DNA from: Malaciobacter marinus
GTDB taxonomy: Bacteria; Campylobacterota; Campylobacteria; Campylobacterales; Arcobacteraceae
Direction of reading: 5' to 3'
Length of the DNA stretch: 64,000 nucleotides
Assembly: GCF_003544855.1 (NCBI RefSeq)
Contig: NZ_CP032101.1
Span: 2,790,001-2,854,000 of the forward strand
Below the pieces are notes generated by a model. The model saw nothing but the letters and a program-made list of their open reading frames with translations. It ran no database searches and had not been told where the DNA came from. Shown piece by piece: positions 1-9,773 of this stretch; the first letter of the stretch is position 1, and every line of letters starts with the position of its first letter. Position numbers and translations under genes: made by a program.

Positions 1-2
1 CA

Positions 3-1532
3 GAGTTATTAAAATATTACTCTGAAAAACCAGAATTAATGAACAAATTCTTTGAGATAAAATCAAAATTAGAAGAATCAAATGAAGGTAAACTATTTGT
101 TGCTAAATATTATGATAAAAAAAGATTTGACCAAAAAGCAAATGCTATATATAATGAATTAGCAAAAGATGGAAACAAAGAAGCAATTTTAGAACTTGCT
201 ACTAAAAAACCATCAAAATATAACTTCAATCCAGAAGAGTACAAACTAACTCTTAAATGGCAAGATTATATTTTAAAAAGTGATGATATTGAACTAAAAA
301 AAGAGTTAGAGAAAAAATTAACTTCTTCATATAGCTATAGAAATTACTTCAATGAAACAAAAGAGAAATTAAAAGATCTTCCAACAAATGAAAAAACAGA
401 TATCTTAGAACTTAGAAAATCAGCTTTATATAATAAATATAGAAAACCTGAGATTGCGCTTGAATATTACAAAAAGGGTGTAGCAGCAGGTGATGTAAAA
501 AGTGCAAAAAATCTTGCTAGATTTTATCTTAGTTCAAAACAACAAAAATATAATGAAGCTATTAAAGTGTATGAAGATCTTCATAAAAGAGGTGACCTAG
601 AAGCTACAAGACTGCTTGCAGAATTATATATAAAACCTCCGTATTACCTTAAAGATTTCAAAAAAGAGCCTGAAAAAGGTCTTGCAATTTATGAAGATTT
701 AGCTTCAAAAGGAAATATAGACTCAATTAATAGACTTGTAAATCTTTACCTTTGTGGAAGTTGTAAAGATAGTGACTCTATTGTCAACTATAAAAAAGGC
801 TTTAAATACTCTAAACTACTTTTAGAAAAAAGAGGTTCAGCTAGAGATTATGCAAATATTGCTTGGTCATATCACTATGGAAAAGGTGTTGATATAGATT
901 TATTAAAAGCTAAAGAGTATTATGAAAAAGCTGCAAAAAAAGGTTATACATCAGCGTACTATAATCTTGCTTGGTTATATTACAAAAATGATGACTATAA
1001 AGGGCAAATAATTGAACTTAATTATGAAAAAGCAAAAGAGTATTTAGAGCTAGGAGCAAAAGAAAGAAATAGCGCTTCTATAAATCTTCTTGGAGTTTTT
1101 TATAAAAAGGGATATGCAGTAAAAAAAGATATGGAAAAAGCAGTAGCTCTTTTCAAAATAATTTATAGATATGACAAATATGCTTCTTTTCATTTAGGTG
1201 AATATTACAATGATAAAAAAGATTATAAAGAAGCAGTAAAATATTATAAAATTTCTGATGAAAGAGGATATGCTAGTGCTAGTATTGAACTTGGGATTAT
1301 TTATGAAAAAGGTTTATTAGGTAAAAAAGATGTGAAAACTGCTTTAAAATACTATGAAAAAGCTTTTAGAAATAGTGATGATAAAACTCAAAAAGGTATT
1401 GCTGCATACAATATAGGTATTATTTATCAATATGGTAAAGGTGAAATAGAAAAAGATTTGAAAAAAGCAAAAGCTTACTTAAAAGTTTCAAATTATAAAA
1501 AGGCTAAAACTCAACTAAAATTAATCAAGTAA
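3..1532 (+). CDS. Sel1-like repeat protein (5' end outside window)
   Basis: The reading frame is open to the left edge of the window: the codons before the first ATG at 39 read ELLKYYSEKPEL without a stop, so the true start probably lies upstream. The visible part (at least 497 residues) is built of Sel1/TPR-type helical repeats of about 36 residues, for example AKEYYEKAAKKGYTSAYYNL and KAVKYYKISDERGYASASIE. It is very rich in Lys and Tyr and has no catalytic motif. Sel1 repeats are protein-interaction scaffolds; in Proteobacteria such proteins are often periplasmic (AlgK-like), but the N-terminus that would show a signal peptide is missing. The specific role is unknown. It ends in a bidirectional hairpin shared with the convergent permease gene. 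Confidence 0.75.
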   Translation, partial: ELLKYYSEKPELMNKFFEIKSKLEESNEGKLFVAKYYDKKRFDQKANAIYNELAKDGNKEAILELATKKPSKYNFNPEEYKLTLKWQDYILKSDDIELKKELEKKLTSSYSYRNYFNETKEKLKDLPTNEKTDILELRKSALYNKYRKPEIALEYYKKGVAAGDVKSAKNLARFYLSSKQQKYNEAIKVYEDLHKRGDLEATRLLAELYIKPPYYLKDFKKEPEKGLAIYEDLASKGNIDSINRLVNLYLCGSCKDSDSIVNYKKGFKYSKLLLEKRGSARDYANIAWSYHYGKGVDIDLLKAKEYYEKAAKKGYTSAYYNLAWLYYKNDDYKGQIIELNYEKAKEYLELGAKERNSASINLLGVFYKKGYAVKKDMEKAVALFKIIYRYDKYASFHLGEYYNDKKDYKEAVKYYKISDERGYASASIELGIIYEKGLLGKKDVKTALKYYEKAFRNSDDKTQKGIAAYNIGIIYQYGKGEIEKDLKKAKAYLKVSNYKKAKTQLKLIK

Positions 1533-1553
1533 GTAAGAACTTCTTACTTACTT
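1527..1553. terminator. Bidirectional hairpin between convergent genes
   Basis: Perfect 13-bp inverted repeat (1527-1539 and 1541-1553, arm AAGTAAGTAAGAA) centred on one base. It overlaps the stop region of the Sel1 gene and the 3' end of the AEC gene on the other strand. Each side is followed by a T/A-rich run, so it can serve both directions. Confidence 0.7.
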
Positions 1554-2479
1554 TAAAAATAGTCTTGAAATAGCATCAAGATTGTTGAAATTGTAAAAAT
1601 GGAAACTAATGTTTGTGTTGTAATAATTGCAGACATTAGTTTCAAATCTCCCCCTAATTCCCTTGCAAGAATATAAGCACTAGAAGCTGTTGGCATCGAA
1701 CCAAATAAAACTAAAATAGTTAAAGCTTGACCTGTAATACCAAAATTTGTTCCAATAAAAAATATAACTACAGGGAAAATTGCTAGTTTTAAAAATAAAG
1801 AACTAAATAGTTCTAATTTTACCTCTTTTATATGCTTTATATGAAGTCCAACTCCAACAGATAAAAGCCCTAATGGTAAGGCTGCTGAACTTAATATACC
1901 AAGAGTATTTTCAATAGGAGTAAATAAACTTATGCCAAAATAGTTTAATAATCCACCAATAACACACCCTAAAATCAAAGGATTCTTTAAAATTGATTTA
2001 GTAAAGGATTTTATATTTATCTTATTATTTGAAGCATATATTGAAAAGATTGCTATGCAAAGTATATTTATAGCAGGTATCATAAAAGTCATAAGAAGAG
2101 CTGCTAAGACTAAACCACTATCACCAAAAAGTGCATCTGTTAAAGCTAAAAAAACATAACTATTAAATCTTATTGCACCTTGATATACAGAAGTAAAAGC
2201 CTTACCTTCAAAAAGAAAAACATATTTTGAAAGAAACATTAAAAAGATACTTAAAACAACAAGTGTTACCAAGCCTGTTGAGACAAAAGATACTCCATTA
2301 ATATCATCTAAAGAGGCAGTTGATAGTTTGTATATTAATAAAGCAGGGAAAAGAGCATAATAAGTAAATTTATCTGCATACTGCCAAAACTCTAAACTTG
2401 GAAACTCTATTTTTTTGAAAGTATATCCAAGTAGTATAAGAAAAAATATAGGCAAAAGTGCCACTACAATAGTTTGCAT
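1553..2479 (-). CDS. AEC family permease (auxin efflux carrier/malate permease type)
   Basis: 308 residues, the normal length for the AEC (membrane transport protein, PF03547) family. About ten hydrophobic segments, starting MQTIVVALLPIFFLILLGY, with the family's central break around residues 160-200 and a conserved small-residue stretch GSMPTASSAYILARELGGD near residue 260. The substrate cannot be read from sequence; family members export or import organic acids and other small anions. Stands alone on the minus strand, convergent with the Sel1 gene. Confidence 0.85.
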   Translation of the reverse strand: MQTIVVALLPIFFLILLGYTFKKIEFPSLEFWQYADKFTYYALFPALLIYKLSTASLDDINGVSFVSTGLVTLVVLSIFLMFLSKYVFLFEGKAFTSVYQGAIRFNSYVFLALTDALFGDSGLVLAALLMTFMIPAINILCIAIFSIYASNNKINIKSFTKSILKNPLILGCVIGGLLNYFGISLFTPIENTLGILSSAALPLGLLSVGVGLHIKHIKEVKLELFSSLFLKLAIFPVVIFFIGTNFGITGQALTILVLFGSMPTASSAYILARELGGDLKLMSAIITTQTLVSIFTISTILMLFQDYF

Positions 2480-2595
2480 AAACTCTCCTACAGCAATTAA
2501 TTGTAAAATAAAAGTTGATTATACAACCTTTATTTATATTTTTAATTAAGCTATATTCTTATAAATAAAATTTAATTTTTCATAAGATTAAAAAA

Positions 2596-4425
2596 TTAAA
2601 TCTCTTCTAATTTTACATCATATTCATGAATTATGGCATCAAGGTTTAATTGAGTTTCTTCAAGCTTTTCAAACTTCTCTTCAACTTCTTTTTCATAATT
2701 TAGAATTATTTGAGATAGTTCAATTATCTTACTATTATCTCCTGCATTTGAAGCTTGAATAAGTTCTGCTTGTTCTTTTTGTATCAAATCTTCTAACTGT
2801 ATGATTCTTTGCTCATATTTATCAACTTCTTTTTTCAAAGGGTTTGTTTGTTTATTTCTTTCTTGAATAAGTGCAGCTCTTATTTTTTTATTCTCTTTTT
2901 TATTTACCTTGGGAGCTTTTTTTACTTTTTCTTCAACTTCTTCGTCTTCCCAACCAATTTTTTCTAAAAACTCATCATATGTTCCATCAAAATAAATAGC
3001 TTCATCTTTTGCAAACACAATCAATCTATCACACACTTGACGCAATAGTTCTTCACTATGAGTAACAATAATACAAGAACCCTCAAAATTTTTAATAGCT
3101 TTTGTCAAAGAGTCTATTGATTGCATATCTAAGTGGTTTGTAGGCTCATCTAAAAATAGAAGATTTACATCTCTTGCTAAAATTTGAGCCAACATAACTC
3201 TACTTTTTTCTCCACCTGAAAGTAATGATATTTTTTTCTTTACATCATCTCCACTAAACATCATAGAACCACAAATACTTCTAACAGTAGATTCTGGTAA
3301 CTTTGAATTACCAAGATACACCTCATCCATAATTGTATTTTTTGGATTTAAATGTGAGATATTTGTTTGACCAAAGTGAGCAAATGAAGTAGAAGTATGA
3401 TAAGTTACCGTTCCATCTATTTGTTTTAGCTCTTGTGCAATAGTATTTAATAAAGTTGATTTACCCTTACCATTTTTACCTATAATTCCCAAGGTTTCTG
3501 ACTTATTTAAAGAAAAAGAGATATTTTTAAATAAAATATTATCTTTTGTATATCCAAAGCTTAAATCTTTTACATCTAATAATACTTTTGCAGGTGTATT
3601 TTTAAAATTGAAATCAAAATCAATAGTTGCTTCATGCACTATATCCTCCATCTCATCCATCTTTTCTAATAGTTTTACTTTAGATTGTGCTTGGGCTGCT
3701 GTTGAAGCTCTTGCTTTGTTTTTGGCAATAAACTCCTCTAGCTCTTTTCTTTTTTTATCTTGTGCAATCTTTTGCTTTTCATGGTGTTCATCATTTGCTT
3801 CAATTTGTTCATAAAACTTATGAGTATTACCCTCTAAAATAAATAGACTTTTTCTAATAATTCCCATAGTATGAGTAGTAATAGCATCCATGAAATCCCT
3901 ATCATGGGTAATAAGAATAACTTCACCATCAAAATTTTTTAAGAAGTTTTTCAACCATCTTAAAGATAAAATATCCAAGTAGTTAGTAGGCTCATCTAAA
4001 AGTAAAAGATTTGGTTCAGTAATCAATAGCTTTGCTAAATTAATTCTTATTTGATAACCACCTGAAAAAGATAAAGGATCTTTTTCTAAATCCTCTTTTG
4101 AAAAACCCAAACCAAAAAGTATCTTTTCAACTTTGTAAATACTATATTTATCCTCTTCACTTAAAGCAAGTGCAGTCTCATCTCTTAAACTCTTTTTGGT
4201 AAACTCAAGATGTTGTTTCAAAGCACCAATCTTATAGCCTTTAGGAATTAATATCTCCCCCGCATCACAAGACTCTTCTTGCAAAATAAGTTTAAATAAA
4301 GTAGATTTACCAGAACCATTTCTACCTACTAAACCTACCCTATTTCCTGAGTTTAATCTAAAACTCAAATCAGAAAAAAGCTCTTTTGTTCCAAATTTTT
4401 TTGTTATATTTGATAGTTGTATCAT
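2596..4425 (-). CDS. ABC-F family ATPase (Uup/YheS-like)
   Basis: 609 residues with two ABC ATPase domains and no membrane segments, which defines ABC-F proteins that act on the ribosome. Domain 1: Walker A GRNGSGKST (about residues 35-43), signature LSFSGGYQ, Walker B LLLLDEPTNYLD. Domain 2: Walker A GKNGKGKST, signature LSGGEKSRV, Walker B LLFLDEPTNHLD. The charged linker around residues 200-260 is the P-site tRNA interaction motif region. A C-terminal Lys/Glu-rich coiled coil (about 520-600) resembles that of Uup/YheS. The exact subtype was not settled. Monocistronic. Confidence 0.9.
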   Translation of the reverse strand: MIQLSNITKKFGTKELFSDLSFRLNSGNRVGLVGRNGSGKSTLFKLILQEESCDAGEILIPKGYKIGALKQHLEFTKKSLRDETALALSEEDKYSIYKVEKILFGLGFSKEDLEKDPLSFSGGYQIRINLAKLLITEPNLLLLDEPTNYLDILSLRWLKNFLKNFDGEVILITHDRDFMDAITTHTMGIIRKSLFILEGNTHKFYEQIEANDEHHEKQKIAQDKKRKELEEFIAKNKARASTAAQAQSKVKLLEKMDEMEDIVHEATIDFDFNFKNTPAKVLLDVKDLSFGYTKDNILFKNISFSLNKSETLGIIGKNGKGKSTLLNTIAQELKQIDGTVTYHTSTSFAHFGQTNISHLNPKNTIMDEVYLGNSKLPESTVRSICGSMMFSGDDVKKKISLLSGGEKSRVMLAQILARDVNLLFLDEPTNHLDMQSIDSLTKAIKNFEGSCIIVTHSEELLRQVCDRLIVFAKDEAIYFDGTYDEFLEKIGWEDEEVEEKVKKAPKVNKKENKKIRAALIQERNKQTNPLKKEVDKYEQRIIQLEDLIQKEQAELIQASNAGDNSKIIELSQIILNYEKEVEEKFEKLEETQLNLDAIIHEYDVKLEEI

Positions 4426-4513
4426 TTAAATATTCTTTTTCATATTATTGTATTTATTGTTTTTATCAATAGAAATCATATTCTATCTAAATGGTGCTTT
4501 TACGACTTTGATT

Positions 4514-5203
4514 TTAATAAACTGCTTTTAATCTTGAAAGAATTGAATCTAAGATAGCTTTATCAATTACTATATCCAATCTTGAAGCTAACAAACTTTG
4601 TAATTCAATCGCTTTTTCTATATATTCTATTTGCTCTTTTATAGTAAATCTTTTCCAATTATTATTTGATTTTTTACCATTGTGATATTTTAGAATAAGT
4701 TGAAAGTTATCAGGATGATGTTCTCCTGCATCTTGCTTATTTAAAAGTGCTTTTGCATGGTCAAGTTCAAAATCAAGTTTAAAAAATGTTTTAAAAGCCT
4801 TTTGGATATTTCTAAACTCATCAAGGCGATATAACTCTTTTAAAGCCATTTTATCTTCAGAATATTTTTCTATCTCTTTTCTATTTAAAGGCTCTAAATC
4901 TTCTTCAATATCCTGAGTAGTATTCTCATCTAATTCCTCTTTTGAAATATATTTTACTCTACGAGGTCGTTCTGTATCATCTATTTTAATGTACTCGGCA
5001 TATTTACCTCTAGTGATTTCAGAACTTATTTGACGAGTAACTTGCTGTAGTGCACTTGTAGGTACTTTATGATTAATAACATTCTTTTCAGCTTTTTTTA
5101 GAATTTCTGGATATTTTTTAACAACTTCTTCTGCCCACTCTGAAACAGTTACATAATCATCAAAACTTTTTAATGATTCTAAATACTTTTCATTAATTTT
5201 CAT
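4514..5203 (-). CDS. Orphan HNH-like nuclease domain protein
   Basis: 229 residues. The C-terminal third carries an HNH-like signature: D148-H149, then H162/H163 and N166 (HHPDNFQLILKYHN), then H174-N175 with K177/K178 and W183. In HNH enzymes this DH...N...HN..K layout forms the beta-beta-alpha metal site. The N-terminal about 110 residues are charged and helical-looking, without a recognised domain. No methyltransferase or specificity subunit lies next to it, so a restriction-modification role is not supported here. It sits just downstream of nfo on the same strand (28 bp), which may hint at DNA repair, but that is only context. Function unknown. Confidence 0.55.
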   Translation of the reverse strand: MKINEKYLESLKSFDDYVTVSEWAEEVVKKYPEILKKAEKNVINHKVPTSALQQVTRQISSEITRGKYAEYIKIDDTERPRRVKYISKEELDENTTQDIEEDLEPLNRKEIEKYSEDKMALKELYRLDEFRNIQKAFKTFFKLDFELDHAKALLNKQDAGEHHPDNFQLILKYHNGKKSNNNWKRFTIKEQIEYIEKAIELQSLLASRLDIVIDKAILDSILSRLKAVY

Positions 5204-5231
5204 AGAGTTCCTATTAATTTATTCTAAATCT

Positions 5232-6077
5232 TTACTTCTCAACCAAATCATAAAGTGATTGTATCTCTTCTTTCCAAATTGTTTCATCAATTGTTTCAAG
5301 AACTAAAGGGATATCATCCATTCTTTCATCATTCATAATAAACTTAAAGGCATCCCAACCTATTTGTCCCATTCCAAGGCTATGGTGTCTATCCACTCTA
5401 CTTCCAAGTTCTGGTTTTGAATCATTTATATGCATTCCCATAAGATATTTTGAGCCTACTATTTCATCAAACTCTTTCCATGTTTTATCATAAGCTTCTT
5501 TAGTTCTTATATCATATCCAGCTGTAAACATATGACATGTATCAATACATACACCAATTCTACTTTTATCTTCAATTTTATCAATTAAGTATGCCAAATG
5601 TTCAAATTTATACCCTAAGTTACTTCCTTGACCTGCTGTATTTTCAATAACAAGTTTTACATCATTTGTCTCATCTATTGCTTGATTTAAAGATAGTGCA
5701 ATTCTATCTAAACACTCATCTTCACTTATTTTTCTTAAGTGACTTCCTGGATGAAAGTTTAATCTATCAAGTTTTAATATTTCACATCTTTGTATTTCAT
5801 GCAAAAAACCATCAAGTGATTTTTGTCTTTTTTCTTCTTCTGGATGTCCAAGATTGATTAAATAACTATCATGAGGTAAGATATGTTTTGTTTGAACACC
5901 ACTTTTTTCTAACTCTTCAAACCACTTATCTAAAGTTTTTGTATCAAAATCTTTTGCTCTCCATTGTCTTTGGTTTTTTACAAATAAAGCAAAAGCTTTA
6001 CATCCTAACTCTTTTGCATTTATTGGTGCATTATAAACTCCACCACTTGCACTTACATGAGCTCCAACATATTTCAT
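5232..6077 (-). CDS. nfo: Endonuclease IV (AP endonuclease)
   Basis: 281 residues, the usual length, starting [15 protein letters not shown] longer frame opens at 6155 but this ATG has an AGGAAA site just upstream and matches the family N-terminus, so 6077 is taken as the start. Class II AP endonuclease with the tri-zinc TIM-barrel: [52 protein letters not shown] and LETI motifs are all present. Cleaves 5' to abasic sites in base-excision repair. Confidence 0.95.
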   Translation of the reverse strand: MKYVGAHVSASGGVYNAPINAKELGCKAFALFVKNQRQWRAKDFDTKTLDKWFEELEKSGVQTKHILPHDSYLINLGHPEEEKRQKSLDGFLHEIQRCEILKLDRLNFHPGSHLRKISEDECLDRIALSLNQAIDETNDVKLVIENTAGQGSNLGYKFEHLAYLIDKIEDKSRIGVCIDTCHMFTAGYDIRTKEAYDKTWKEFDEIVGSKYLMGMHINDSKPELGSRVDRHHSLGMGQIGWDAFKFIMNDERMDDIPLVLETIDETIWKEEIQSLYDLVEK

Positions 6078-6223
6078 TATATTTCCTATTTTTAAAAATA
6101 TAATACAAAAATGCTTCTTTAAAGAAAATATAGTTTTAAAACTATAAAATTTCACAAACTATATGAAAGTTTAAATTATTTGAAGTATTTAAACTATATC
6201 TTACTTGACAACTCCTTTTTATG

Positions 6224-6300
6224 TAAAACATGTTTTAATCAAAGCAATTAATTAATATATTTTAACTCTTAATTACTATTTGTTTTAAAATTAAGAGTTA
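6224..6300. promoter_or_regulatory. Palindrome and inverted repeat upstream of the NDH-2 gene
   Basis: The 250-bp region between nfo and the oxidoreductase holds a TTGACA at 6205-6210, a 14-bp perfect palindrome TAAAACATGTTTTA at 6224-6237, and a 12-bp inverted repeat (TAACTCTTAATT at 6263-6274, AATTAAGAGTTA at 6289-6300, 14-nt loop) about 28 bp before the ATG. These suggest an operator and a structured leader; no regulator is identified. A clear -10 at the right spacing from the TTGACA is not evident. Confidence 0.35.
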
Positions 6301-6327
6301 TATAAAAAAGATAAAAGGGCAACATTA

Positions 6328-7533
6328 ATGAAAAAAATAGTAATCATTGGTGGTGGATATGCAGGAATTTATGCATTAAGAGAATTGGTTAAAAATAAAA
6401 ATATCAAAATAACACTTATTGATAAACATACATATCACAATTTACAACCAGAAGTTTATGATCTAATCGCAAATAAATCAAATTTTGCAGATGTTACGAT
6501 TGATTTAACTACCTTATGTATGGGATTTGATCACAACCACCTAGAATTTAAGAATTTAAAAGTAAGAAAAATAGATAAAAAAGATAAAAAAATCTACACT
6601 GAAGAAAAAGAGATTGTTGAGTTTGATTATCTAATATTAGCAGCTGGAACAAGGACTTTTTTCCCTCCACAAGTATCTGGATTAAATCACGCTGATGATA
6701 TAAAAAAACTTCACAGAGCAATTGTTTTTAAACAAAGTTTTGAGAAACAACTATTTGAAAAAATTAAGAATGAAGCAAAACAGTGTGCAGACACGCGTAT
6801 TCTTGTAGTTGGCGCTGGTTTATCAGGGGTTGAAATTGCAGCAGAGATGGCATACTTTTCAAATAAATTTTTTAAAAGAGGAAATTTCTCTTGTGAGAAT
6901 CTAAAGATATCTTTAGTAAGTAGTTCAGCTAGTATATTACCAGGACTTAGCCAACAACTTATAAATATTTCACAAGAAAGATTAAAATCTTTAGGAATAA
7001 ATATAATAACTAATACAAAACTTGAAAAAGTAGAAGATGGTTACTGTTTTTTATCAAATGGTACAAGAATAAATCACTCTTTTGTTATTTTTACTGGTGG
7101 GGTAGAAGCTTCTCCTCTTACTTCTGAGTTAGATATAAAAACAAACCAAAAAGGGCAAGTTATTGTAAATGAACATATGCAAGTACTTGAGCACGAAAAT
7201 ATCTATGCAATAGGAGATATTGCAGAAATTAGAAATAATGATGATGAAATAATGCCTCCAAATGTTACTATTGCTAGAATTAGTGGTTCATTAGCAGGAA
7301 AAAATGTTTTAAAATCACTTGAAAATAAACCTCTAGTTAAAACTAATCCTAAACTTGATGGAATACTTATTGCACTTGGTGGTGAATATGCAGCAGGAAA
7401 TCTTTTTGGACTTATTCATGTAAAGGGTAAACTTGCATATTACATTAAAAAATTTGTTTTCCATTCATATAGAAGACCTTTACTTAAACTTATTAATATA
7501 GGCTATAGCAGATTTAGAAAGTTTCAGCATTAA
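6328..7533 (+). CDS. NAD(P)/FAD-dependent oxidoreductase, type II NADH dehydrogenase-like
   Basis: 401 residues. N-terminal FAD Rossmann motif GGGYAGIYA (about residues 8-16), a second nucleotide motif VVGAGLSGVEIAAEMA (about 160) for NAD(P)H, and the ATG-like LAAGTRTFFP and IYAIGDIAE motifs of the pyridine nucleotide-disulfide family. The length and the C-terminal amphipathic, basic tail (YIKKFVFHSYRRPLLKLIN) fit a membrane-attached NDH-2 that passes electrons from NADH to quinone without pumping. Sulfide:quinone reductase is less likely because the expected Cys pair is not apparent. Preceded by a palindromic control region and followed by a hairpin. Confidence 0.8.
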   Translation: MKKIVIIGGGYAGIYALRELVKNKNIKITLIDKHTYHNLQPEVYDLIANKSNFADVTIDLTTLCMGFDHNHLEFKNLKVRKIDKKDKKIYTEEKEIVEFDYLILAAGTRTFFPPQVSGLNHADDIKKLHRAIVFKQSFEKQLFEKIKNEAKQCADTRILVVGAGLSGVEIAAEMAYFSNKFFKRGNFSCENLKISLVSSSASILPGLSQQLINISQERLKSLGINIITNTKLEKVEDGYCFLSNGTRINHSFVIFTGGVEASPLTSELDIKTNQKGQVIVNEHMQVLEHENIYAIGDIAEIRNNDDEIMPPNVTIARISGSLAGKNVLKSLENKPLVKTNPKLDGILIALGGEYAAGNLFGLIHVKGKLAYYIKKFVFHSYRRPLLKLINIGYSRFRKFQH

Positions 7534-7557
7534 ATAGCCTAACTGGGCTATTTTATA
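7532..7557 (+). terminator. Terminator after the NDH-2 gene
   Basis: 8-bp stem AAATAGCC (7532-7539) / GGCTATTT (7546-7553) with a 6-nt loop, overlapping the stop codon and followed by a short T-rich tail. Confidence 0.6.
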
Positions 7558-7621
7558 ATAAAATAATACCTTAAGTAACAAATGTATACAATACTAGTAA
7601 ATAAAATAATTTTGGGCACTA

Positions 7622-9580
7622 ATGGAAAAAGCAATAACATATAAGAATCTTATCACAAAAATTATTCTTCTTACACTCGTGATTACACTTTCAGTAGCTT
7701 TTATTTATGGAGAGTATTTAAAAAGAGATGCTATTGAAAAACTAACTAAGATTGATGCTAAAAAAACCAGCAAACTAGTATTTCAATCTCTATATTCAGC
7801 GATGGAAAAAGGCTGGACAAAAGAAGACTTAAAAAATATTATTGATAGAATAAATACAATTGATGATGAGATGATTGTAAATGTTTATAGAAGCCCAATT
7901 GTTGCAGAAGTTTATGGAGATATAAAATCAGATGCAAAAGCAAGAAAAGCAAATCCTTTTGTAAAACAAGCTTTGAAAAGTGAAGAAGTTTTAAACATCA
8001 TAGATGATAGTATGATTCAATTCTTTTATCCAATTATCGCAGAACAACAATGTCTTAAGTGCCATACAAATGCCAAAGAAGATGATGTTCTTGGAGTTAT
8101 AGATATCTCTTACCCAATAAATGATTTAAAAATATCACTATCTACAATGATAAACTTTTTTGCTTTGTTTATTGTTATGTTTTCTCTTATTGTGTTTTTA
8201 TCTTTATACTTTGAATTTGACAAATACTTAGTAAAACCTATAAAAATATTTGTAGATAAAATAAATGATATTTCTGAAAATAAAGATATAAAACAAAGAG
8301 TAAAAATAGATAATAAAATCAAAGAAATAACTTCTATGCAAAAAGTATTTAACAATATGCTAGACTCTTTAGAATATCAATTTTACAATGATGAATTAAC
8401 TGACCTTCCAAATAGAAAAAAACTTCTTGAAATAGTAAATGGAGATAAATATGCTTCGTTAATGCTTATAAATATAGATAAATTTCAAGAAATAAATGAT
8501 TTATATGGTGATGAAGTTGGGAATGAACTATTAGTTTATATTTCAAATATATTAGAAGAAAACTCACCAAAATCTTCAACATTATTTAAACTTCACGCTG
8601 ATGAATATGCACTATATTATGAACAAGATCTATCTTTAGAAGAGTTAAAAAGTTTAGCCTTATATCTAATAGAAAGCATAGAAAAAAATGCATTTGTAGT
8701 AAAAGAAGACAATGAAGCCCATGTAAATGTATCTATTGGTATTGCCTTAGGCAATGAAGCTTTACTTACAAATGCAGATATAGCATTAAAAATTGCAAAG
8801 AGAAAAAGACAAAAATTTATCCTTTATGATTCTTCTATGAAAATAGAGCATGAATATGAACAAAATCTTAAATGGGGTAAAAAAATTAAAGATGCAATAA
8901 AAGAAGATAGATTTATTCCATTGTTCCAACCAATTGTTGATACAAAAACTCAAGAAGTAGTAAAATATGAATCATTAATAAGAATGGTTGATAAAAACGG
9001 TGAACTTATATCGCCTATTCATTTTTTAAATTTAGCTAAGAAAAATAAACTTTATCCTCAGCTAACAATGATAATGATTAAAAAAACATTTGAAGTATTA
9101 AGTAAAATAGACAAAAAAATATCTATAAATTTAAATGTTGATGATATTTTAAATAAAGAAGTTTATGACTACATAATCAAACACTTAAAAGTTTCGAATT
9201 CTGGACAAAGAGTTGTATTTGAACTTATTGAATCAGAAGGAATTGAAAACTTTGATGAAGTACTTAATTTTATTGAAGATGTTAAGCACTATGGTTGCCA
9301 AATCTCTATTGATGATTTTGGTACAGGATACTCAAACTTTGAATATTTAATGAAATTAAAAGTTGATTATATAAAAATAGATGCCTCAATGATAAGAGAT
9401 ATTGACACAAATAGAAATTCTCAAATGGTAACTGAAACAATTATAGATTTTGCTAATAAAATGGGAATAGAAACAATAGCAGAATTTATTCACTCAAAAA
9501 ATGTATATGAAAAAGTAAAAGAGATAGGAATACATTACTCTCAAGGATACTACTTTGGTGAACCTACTAGTTTAGACTAG
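7622..9580 (+). CDS. Membrane c-di-GMP phosphodiesterase with CxxCH sensor, degenerate GGDEF and EAL domains
   Basis: 652 residues. TM1 at about 11-30, a periplasmic DUF3365/Tll0287-like domain with C144-x-x-C147-H148 (a heme c attachment motif), TM2 at about 178-200, HAMP, then GGDEF and EAL domains. The GGDEF active site is degenerate (LHADEYALY in place of RxGGDEF), so it is unlikely to make c-di-GMP. The EAL domain keeps YESLIR, the ELIESEG glutamate, the DDFGTGYS metal motif, the KID lysine, the TIAEF glutamate and QGYYFG, so phosphodiesterase activity is expected. It would lower c-di-GMP in response to a redox or ligand signal at the heme. Monocistronic; no strong ribosome-binding site before the ATG. 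Confidence 0.8.
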   Translation: MEKAITYKNLITKIILLTLVITLSVAFIYGEYLKRDAIEKLTKIDAKKTSKLVFQSLYSAMEKGWTKEDLKNIIDRINTIDDEMIVNVYRSPIVAEVYGDIKSDAKARKANPFVKQALKSEEVLNIIDDSMIQFFYPIIAEQQCLKCHTNAKEDDVLGVIDISYPINDLKISLSTMINFFALFIVMFSLIVFLSLYFEFDKYLVKPIKIFVDKINDISENKDIKQRVKIDNKIKEITSMQKVFNNMLDSLEYQFYNDELTDLPNRKKLLEIVNGDKYASLMLINIDKFQEINDLYGDEVGNELLVYISNILEENSPKSSTLFKLHADEYALYYEQDLSLEELKSLALYLIESIEKNAFVVKEDNEAHVNVSIGIALGNEALLTNADIALKIAKRKRQKFILYDSSMKIEHEYEQNLKWGKKIKDAIKEDRFIPLFQPIVDTKTQEVVKYESLIRMVDKNGELISPIHFLNLAKKNKLYPQLTMIMIKKTFEVLSKIDKKISINLNVDDILNKEVYDYIIKHLKVSNSGQRVVFELIESEGIENFDEVLNFIEDVKHYGCQISIDDFGTGYSNFEYLMKLKVDYIKIDASMIRDIDTNRNSQMVTETIIDFANKMGIETIAEFIHSKNVYEKVKEIGIHYSQGYYFGEPTSLD

Positions 9581-9585
9581 TAGCT

Positions 9586-9605
9586 AACTAATTCTTTCCA
9601 ACTTT
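9586..9605. repeat. Left copy of a 20-bp direct repeat flanking the accessory patch
   Basis: AACTAATTCTTTCCAACTTT, matched at 11181-11200 with one mismatch (19/20). It lies just after the EAL gene; the pair brackets the 9774-11122 gene pair. Confidence 0.45.
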
Positions 9606-9773
9606 ATTAATAATTTTATAACTTATTATTAGATAATATTTTCTATTACTTTTAAAAGATACTTTAAGCTCAAAGACAATATCACTATTAGTGAATTAAA
9701 AATAAGTATACCTTTAAAATTAGACTTACATATAACAATGTAATTAATTATATAAGTAACTTAGGATTTAAAG

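Noticed and set aside
3608-3814. Open frames antisense to the ABC-F gene and many similar shadow frames elsewhere
   Set aside because: They are low-complexity Ser/Phe/Leu-rich mirrors of real genes, without ribosome-binding sites.
9606-9773. Possible remnant of the 11183 lipoprotein gene on the minus strand after the left repeat
   Set aside because: The frame reads about 35 codons ending KVGKN but shows no convincing similarity to the lipoprotein beyond the repeat itself.
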